From: Platanthera guangdongensis
Taxonomy: Eukaryota; Streptophyta; Magnoliopsida; Asparagales; Orchidaceae
Assembly (NCBI GenBank): GCA_039583875.1
Contig: CM077153.1
Span: 67,092,482 to 67,156,481, forward strand
Direction of reading: 5' to 3'
DNA: 64,000 nt
Position numbers and translations under genes: made by a program. Under the pieces are notes generated by a model. It searched no databases, had not been told where the DNA came from, and saw only the letters and a list, made by a program, of their open reading frames with translations. Below, in pieces: positions 57,492 to 64,000 of the stretch (its first letter is position 1; each line of letters opens with the position of its first letter).

Positions 57492-60221
57492 CATAAGAGA
57501 CTAGGGCATTTAAACCTTAAACCATTGCTAGGCTATCCAAGGACAACCTTGTTAGAGGACTACCTTCTGGCCCCTACAAGAAGGAAGGACTCTGCAGGGC
57601 TTGTCAATTAGGCAAGCAAACTAAAAATAGTTTCAAGTCACTTAATAAGAGTGATTCACCTAGGATCTTGTATATGTTACACATGGATCTTTTTGGACCC
57701 ATTACAGTACAAAGCCTAGGAGGGAAATCTTACACTTTAGTAGTTGTAGATGACTTCTCTAGATTCACATGGGTGTTCTTTCTGAGGAAGAAGTCTGATA
57801 ACTTTAAGTGTTTGACAGAGTTTCTCAAATGTATACAGATTGAGTTCAATACTCACATTGCCCTGATCAGAAGTGATCATGGGACAGCGTTTGATTCTCT
57901 TCTTATGCAAGAGTTCTGTCAGAGTGAAGGGATCAGGCATACTTTCTCAGCTCTTAGAACTCCTCAACAAAATGGGGTAGCTGAAAGAAAAATAGAACCC
58001 TTATTGAATCTGCCACTACATTATTTTCAGATGCTCACCTTCCTCTATCTTTTTGGGCAGAGGCAGTGAACACCTCCAACTATGTGCTGAACAGAAGTTT
58101 AGTACATAAACTAAAGGGCAAGACTCCCTATGAATTACTCAAAGGGAAGAAACATAAAGTTGATTATTTTAGAATTTTTGGCTGTATTTGTTATATACAT
58201 AATAATGACAAGAGATATTTAGCAAAATTTCAAGCTAAAGCTGATGAAGCAGTGTTTCTGGGATACTCCATGATCAGTAAGGCTTATAGGGTTTATAATA
58301 AATCATCTCTTAAAATTGAAGAATCTGTTCACATATCATTTGATGAATCTAACATGTCTTTCAAGGAGAAGAACACTTCTACCATAGAATCTTTGCAGGT
58401 ACATTCTCTTGTTGAAGATTTGAACAAGTTACAGGTTACTCAAAAAGATGAAAGCAGTGAAGCTGAAGAAAGCATTCAACATGTTGAAGAGAAACAACTT
58501 GAAGAGCCAGTTGTTGTACCACAAGAGGAAACAACAACACAGGTTGGTGAACAATCAACACCCCCTGTTGATTTAGTAACATCAAGAGACCATCCAATTT
58601 CCCAAGTAATTGGAGACATCTCAGCTGGTGTGCAAACCAGAAATCAGGTCAACCAAAACCTATTGCACACTTTCTTCCTATCTCAAATTGAACCTCAGTC
58701 CATTCAAGATGCAGAGCAAGATCCACACTGGATCATTGCAATGCAAGAAGAGTTGCATTAATTTGAAAGGAACAAAGTTTGGGAACTAGTACCAAAGACT
58801 AAGTATCACTCCATTGTTGGAACAAAGTGGGTGTTCAAAAACAAATTGGATGATCAAGGAGTAATTGTAAGGAACAAGGCAAGGCTAGTTGCTCATGGAT
58901 ACTCACAAGAAGAAGGCATAGACTATGACCAGACTTTTGCACCAGTTGCAAGGTTGGAAGCCATCAGAATCTTCTTAGCTTATGCAGCACACAAAGGCTT
59001 CAAGGTATATCAGATGGATGTAAAGAGTGCATTTCTAAATGGAGACATCAAAGAAGAAGTCTATGTCAGACAACCTCCAGGTTTTATCTCTCCAACCCAT
59101 CCTGATTATGTTTTTAAATTGAACAAAGTATTATATGGTCTCAAGCAAGCTCCTAGAGCATGGTATGAGACCCTAGCATGCTTTCTCCTTAAAAATGAAT
59201 TTATAAGGGGTAGAGTAGACCAAACTCTTTTCATTAGAACCCATAAGTCTCATACCCTACTAGTACAGATTTATGTGGATGATATTATTTTTGGCTCTAC
59301 TGATTCAAATTTGTGCAGAAGATTTTCCAACCTAATGCATTCTAAATTTGAAATGAGTAGCATGGGTGAGCTATCCTTCTTTCTAGGATTGCAAGTCAAA
59401 CAACATGCTGAAGGCATATTTATTTCTCAAACCAAGTGTGCAAATGAATTGGTCAAGAAATTTGGTATGTCTGAAGCATCTTGTATGAAAACACCTATGC
59501 CTACTAATGATGTATTGGATGCTGATGAACATGGGAAACCTGTTGATCAGACAATATATAGAGCAATGATTGGCTCTTTACTGTACCTTACACTAGTAGA
59601 CCAGAAATAATGTTTGCTACATGCATATGTGCTAGATTCCAAGTAAGCCCTAGAGAGTCACACCTAACATTAGTAAAAAGGATTCTCATGTATGTTAAAA
59701 ATTGTCCAAATCTAGGTCTCGGGTATCCAAAAGATTCATCATTTGATTTAACTGGATTTTCTGATGCTGATTATGCTGGATGCAGAATTGACAGGAAAAG
59801 CACCAGTGGAACTTGTCAGTTTCTTGGTGACAGACTTGTCTCCTGGTTTTGTAAGAAACAAACTTCTGTGTCAACTTCAACTGCTGAAGCTGAATATATG
59901 GCTGCAGGCAGTTGTTGTTCACAAATCTTGTGGATTCAAAACCAACTCCTAGACTATGGCTACAACTTAGAGAAGTCAAAAATATTTTGTGATAACACCA
60001 GTGCTATTTCTATAGCTCAAAATCCAGTCCTCCATAGTAGGACAAAACACATAGAAATTAGGCATCACTTTTTAAGGGATAATGTTGAGAAGAATAAAAT
60101 TGAACTTCAATATATCCCAACTGATTTACAAAGGGGAGATATTTTCACCAAACACTTGGATGAAAAGAAACACACCTTCTTCCTAAATCAGTTAGGAATG
60201 TTAGATGGAGGAAATCTATAA
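57492..60221 (+). pseudogene. pol: Element D pol: integrase, RT, RNase H
   Basis: The integrase finger is decayed (frameshift near 57530; CRACQLGKQTK readable). Core: HMDLFGPITVQSLGGKSYT, RSDHGTAF and QQNGVAERK with D, D and E present; frameshift near 57990. Then [20 protein letters not shown] and a linker. A TAA at 58759-58761 probably replaces CAA in the motif [49 protein letters not shown] frameshift near 59585 lies in the SLLYLT motif. RNase H: FSDADYAGC, STAEAEYMAAGS, FCDNTSAIS. It ends QLGMLDGGNL with its stop at 60219-60221. Confidence 0.9.
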
Positions 60222-60317
60222 TAATATCCAAGATTTTAAAACTTTAAAAATTGACCAAGACTAGGCAAACATCCTGATTTTTCTAAGTGTCTAGAGTGTA
60301 TTTCTGGTCTCTGAACT

Positions 60318-60577
60318 GCGCTTGACGATTTTTCCCCAGATCATCGAACAGAGATCGACATTTTCCGAAATCGTCGACCTGAGTTCAGCACCTCTCAGAT
60401 AGTGTTCAACTATCTCTTCCAGTCCACGATCGTCGAACGGCACTCGACGATTTTGTTCTCTGAACTATCATCGAACGAAGATCGACGCTCTCCAATATCG
60501 TCAAATGGAGATCGACGATATTGAAGACTCTTCAGATTCCTTTAGAAGCCCCGATTGTCAAACTGAGTTCAACGATC
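60318..60577. repeat. Hairpin array between pol and ORF3 of element D
   Basis: Units such as ATCGTCGAACGGCACTCGACGAT (split as arms ATCGTCGA / TCGACGAT) near 60430 and AATATCGTC / GACGATATT near 60495-60525, plus decayed copies. Same motif family as the LTR array at 54748-55032. The preceding bases 60222-60317 show nothing else. Confidence 0.85.
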
Positions 60578-60602
60578 TTTCCTTTTCTGCGTCAAACCCT
60601 AA

Positions 60603-60609
60603 TATAAAA
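60603..60609 (+). promoter_or_regulatory. Probable TATA box for ORF3 of element D
   Basis: CCTAATATAAAATTC, 26 bases after the hairpin array and about 120 bases before the ORF3 ATG (60724). A pyrimidine-rich leader follows, with TTTTGCAG|GTAACC just before the ATG, which looks like a 3' splice site. Confidence 0.5.
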
Positions 60610-60723
60610 TTCATTTTTCGCCATCGTTCTCCTTTTGCGCTTTCAATATCTCTGCAAAAATTTTTCTTTCCCTCCAAACATCTCTACACTTGGTCGTTTT
60701 GTTTGTTGCTTTTGCAGGTAACC

Positions 60724-63700
60724 ATGGCCGTCTCTGTTGCTGTTCTAGCCACAATGAAATTCGATGCTGGATTTGATATAGACATGGAGTCTTTCAGCAC
60801 CACTGATCAAATTTTTCAGGACATTCTGGAACTATTCAAAGAGCAGAAGCTTGTTACCATCATGTCGATAAGAATCAAGTTGGCTGCTGATGAGATTAAG
60901 GAGTGGGTGTATACTGCCCACAACCAGGACCAAAACACAGTGGTCGGTTCAATTTCTGGAGCCCAGGTACCTTTGACTCCTGCTATTCTGACAGAAGTTT
61001 TTGAGTTAAGTTCTGGAAGAGATTCTGCTGAGTTATCTGGAGAGGAATTTTCTGATTTACTTGCAAGAATGGGTCATTCTGATGCAAACCTTAGCAAGCT
61101 GCTGAAAAAGAACCTAGCTGTTGAATACAGGTTCTTAGATGATGTAGTGGGCAAGGTTTTGCTGGCCAAACATTCAGCACATGATACTATCTCCAGGTAT
61201 CAACTGTGCTTGATGGGAGCCATTGTGGATAAGAAACATTTGAACTGGGGAGAGGTCTTCTTTGACCTGATTAAGAAGAAAATAAACAAGAACTTTGTGA
61301 ATTATGGGAGGATTCTAGGGCTCTTTCTCCACAACAGATGCCCTGCACTGCTAGTCTCCTCTGGGATGCATATCAATGCTTCAAAGAGGCTGTCCTGTGC
61401 CCTCTTTGGCAAATGGGACAGGCAGATAACAAAGCCCAGCAGGCCTTCTACAAGCACAACTTCAGGCACAAGGACTGTAACAGTCTCTTCCCCTCAAGTC
61501 TCTGCCCCTGCAGATAACTTGTCTGCTGCTTCTCCTCCACCTCCTCTTATTTCATCTCCTCCAGTTCCATCCACCATTCCAACTCCACCCACAATCATTA
61601 TTTCCAGCCCATCTCCAACATCAATTTCATCCCCAATTCCAACTCTTCCAATAACATAAGAAGTATTCCATCCATTACACCACTACCCTCACCCAGACAT
61701 TTCCACATCATCCACCATTCCCTCATTCAATCTTCTTGATGATTCCTTCATGGATGATTCACCTTCCTCTCCTCCTGATCTACCCTCCTCATCCACCTCT
61801 TACCAACAACTTCTATAAGACATTATTGATCAACCCTCTTTCACACCCTCTATCTCAATACCACTGTCTTCCATTTTCACAATACCCTCACCTCAACCTT
61901 CACTTCTCCCATTCACCAGCTCTCCACCATCATCACCAGTTGCTCCTCCATCCCTATCTACCTCTGCTCAAGTCTCTGCTGAGCAAGTAGACATTCCTGC
62001 CCTAGCTGACAAGTTATATGAATTGCTAGCCCCCAGGCTATCACTTCTATTGGAGACCTCCTTGGCTCCACTTCTTCAGTCAGTTGCAGCCCTTTCTGCC
62101 AGGCTATCCTCTCTCTTTCCTCAGGCAATCCCTTCCTCTGGGTGCCTTGATCCAGCTCTCTCTGAATCTAGGCAGGGGGAGATGCCTTATGAAGTTAGAT
62201 TTCCTGCTGCTGCTGCCATTTCTCATACTGCTGCTGTTGTTACTCTAGCTCCAGTTCCACCTCAAGTTGCTGTCTTTTCAGTAGACCTCAGGTCCCTGCT
62301 CTCAGACTTTGATTCAGTGTATTTCAGCTTTCTTCCAGTAAGCACTGCAGTCCAGCCCTCAGAGGATCTCTCCAAGGCCATTGTGCCCTTCTCAAGATGT
62401 GATTCCAGCTTAATTAGCTCTTACATAAATTCTTTATATACTGCTGAGCCTTCTGGTTCCAGTGTTGCTACTGCTACTCCTGCTGAACTAGTGTTGCTAT
62501 TTCTGTTGCTGCTAAAAATGTTGTTGTTTGTTATGATGCTGCTGATGATCCAGTTTCTGAGGATATGCAGATAGAGGCATATGAATTTGAGCCTACTGTT
62601 ATTGCTGATGTTATTCCTATCGTTGTTACTGATGCTGAGGTTCCTGTATCTGAAAGTATTTTCTCTGAATCTGTTGCTGCTCCAGTTACTGCTGATATTA
62701 CTGCTGCTATATCTTCTGTAAGGATTGCTCCAAAATGCTCAGTGTCTGTTGTTGCTACTGCTACTGCTACAACTTCTGTTGTTACTAGTGCTGTATCTGC
62801 TGCTGCTACAACTATTGTTTCATCTACTTCAACCCAACTTCAAAAAGATTATATGAAACAGATTGATGCCTTATATGATGAGCAAAGCTCTGAAAGTGAT
62901 GAATTCAGGACTGATTCTGATGATTCTTCTGCCACCATAGCCAGGAAACGAAAGGCAAGGAGCAAAGCTATGAAAAGGGTGCCTCCAGCCAAAGTAAAGG
63001 ACACTAATGACATTCCTTATTACATTCTTCATGACTGTCCCATTACTGAACATTGGATGCAGTATTCCAAGAACCAACTGAAAGCCATGAAGAAGAAGAG
63101 GAAGTATGAGAAAGGATCTTCTCAGTTTCATCATCCTCATCCTCCTCCACCACCTCCTCCGGATGCAGGTGCAGGTGGAAGCTCAGCTACTCATCCTTAT
63201 GCTAAAAGCCAAACCCCCTATCAGCCTCATGCAAGATCTCAATATAGGGGAAGCCAGTCCAGAGGTTCTCAATCAAGAAGAGGAAACTATAGAGGAAGCC
63301 AAAGGGAATTCCAAGTCTACTCCAAAGGCTATTCAAGGCAACATACATACTCCAGGGAAGGACAAGCTTCATCAGATACAACTTCAGGTCCTTTTCCCTA
63401 CAAGTTGAAAGAAGTAGTCTCATCCAGAGCTCCTCAAGATAATCCTTCTAACAGATATGAACCTCCAGTGCCCTTTGAGGATCCAGAAAATAACCCTACT
63501 GCTTGGACTGCCAGAATGAAAGAATTAGCTGCCCTGGATCAAATCAAGAAAGCTAAAGAGCAAGGCAGAGATACCTCCAACATTACTACATTGTCTGAAC
63601 AAAGAAAGAAGGAACTGGAAAGATATGCCTCAAGCAAATTTTTTGATTCTGAAAGATATATGGAGCTGCATCCTGAAGCTGTGGTACCAAGGCCTAAACC

Positions 63701-63800
63701 ACAAACCTCTTTAGGTGCAGTAGATGACAGAAGATCCAAAAAGGAAGCTCTTAACCCCAATAGAGAAATTAAGCTTATAAAGATCAAGGAGAAGGAATAA
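60724..63800 (+). pseudogene. ORF3 of element D: accessory protein downstream of pol
   Basis: ATG 60724 in good context (ACCATGG). About 1,025 codons if one frameshift (near 62490) and two stops (TAA 61657-61659 and 61816-61818, both likely from CAA) are discounted. Layout: an N-terminal ~240-residue region shared with ORF3 of A; a long Pro/Ser/Thr-rich region; an Ala/Val/Thr-rich region; an acidic patch beside basic clusters (ARKRKARSKAMKR, KAMKKKRKYEK) that could be nuclear signals; a short Pro-run; an Arg/Gly/Ser/Gln-rich part (YRGSQSRGSQSRRGNYRGSQ) of RNA-binding type; and a charged helical C-terminus (SEQRKKELERY). No signal peptide or membrane segment is evident, so an envelope role is unlikely. 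The pattern of the N-terminal region resembles the plant 'putative plant transposon protein' family (unconfirmed). Function unknown. Confidence 0.78.
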
Positions 63801-63953
63801 TTCTGTAAGATGACAATTATTCTGATTTCTGATTTCTGTCTGAGTTAATATATATCTGTGATTCTGCTTGTTGTTGTTTATTATTGCTTTGTATGTTGTT
63901 CTTTAATTTTTCCAAGTTCTGTAAATAGTAATCCTAACCCAAATAGGGGAGAT
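63801..63953 (+). other. Element D 3' untranslated region and polypurine tract
   Basis: AT-rich, ending AAATAGGGGAGAT (about 63941-63953) directly before the 3' LTR. Nothing else seen. Confidence 0.85.
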
Positions 63954-64000
63954 TGTTGGAACACCCTATTACTAATTTGGGTCAGGATCACTATGTCTTT
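63954..64000 (+). repeat. Start of element D 3' LTR
   Basis: 47 bases from TGTTGGAACACCC onward repeat 54575-54621, with no difference that I can see, then the window ends. Confidence 0.95.

Larger units (their letters stand above)
54575..64000 (+). mobile_element. Element D: Ty1/copia retrotransposon with ORF3; 3' LTR cut by window end
   Basis: 5' LTR 54575-55741, primer site, gag-protease 55875-57491, integrase-RT-RNase H to 60221, a spacer with hairpin array and TATA box, ORF3 60724-63800, polypurine tract, and the first 47 bases of the 3' LTR (63954-64000), which repeat 54575-54621. It is inserted in the gag of element G. The expected target duplication is TCTTA (54570-54574); its partner is off the window. 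Its layout matches element A, with different sequence. Confidence 0.93.

Noticed and set aside
60724..63800. ORF3 as a retroviral envelope gene
   Set aside because: No signal peptide, membrane anchor or fusion peptide is evident; the C-terminal half is basic and low-complexity instead.

Overview
The window is a block of nested plant retrotransposons. I find no host gene, rRNA or tRNA gene. A flowering plant is indicated by Ty1/copia elements primed by initiator tRNA-Met (TGGTATCAGAGC-type sites), Ty3/gypsy chromovirus-like elements, a Tat-type primer site, and a plant RTE-type LINE tail. The density of broken, interrupted elements suggests heterochromatin. I cannot name the species.

Layout, left to right. 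1-9449 is element A (copia, minus strand, left end off the window). 9450-9906 is the end of an LTR of element B's family, into which A inserted. 9907-10821 and 20726-24109 are the two halves of copia element F, split by the complete copia element E (10822-20725). 24110-24855 holds unassigned sequence and a LINE fragment with a 16-bp target duplication. About 24856-26934 and 35880-37399 are the two halves of an old copia element C, split inside its integrase by the complete gypsy element B (26935-35879, minus). 37400-38865 is a copia LTR with a gag stub (I). 38873-40011 plus 45256-45346 belong to a probable gypsy element M with an antisense ORF, split by the non-autonomous gypsy element H (40012-45255). 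45456-49045 is a mosaic of LTR pieces (J, K, a B-family fragment, L). 49046-54574 is gypsy element G (minus), interrupted by copia element D (54575 to the right edge).

How the parts work together. A, D, E and F are Sirevirus-like copia elements. A and D also carry an extra ORF (ORF3) after pol. The two ORF3 N-terminal regions are recognisably related although the elements are diverged. The most striking pattern concerns non-coding DNA. Each well-preserved LTR family has its own cluster of short palindromes or hairpins, and in A, E, F and L the cluster lies upstream of a TATA box. In A and D the same family-specific motif, followed by its own TATA box, recurs between pol and ORF3. E has no ORF3 and no such internal cluster. 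This looks like a private promoter for ORF3 that shares its cis-code with the LTR. It invites the hypothesis of a self-recognising accessory protein, which I state as inference only.

Most coding regions carry stops or frameshifts. Many of the stops fit C-to-T change in methylated DNA. A is the best preserved: I found only in-frame stops and no frameshift.
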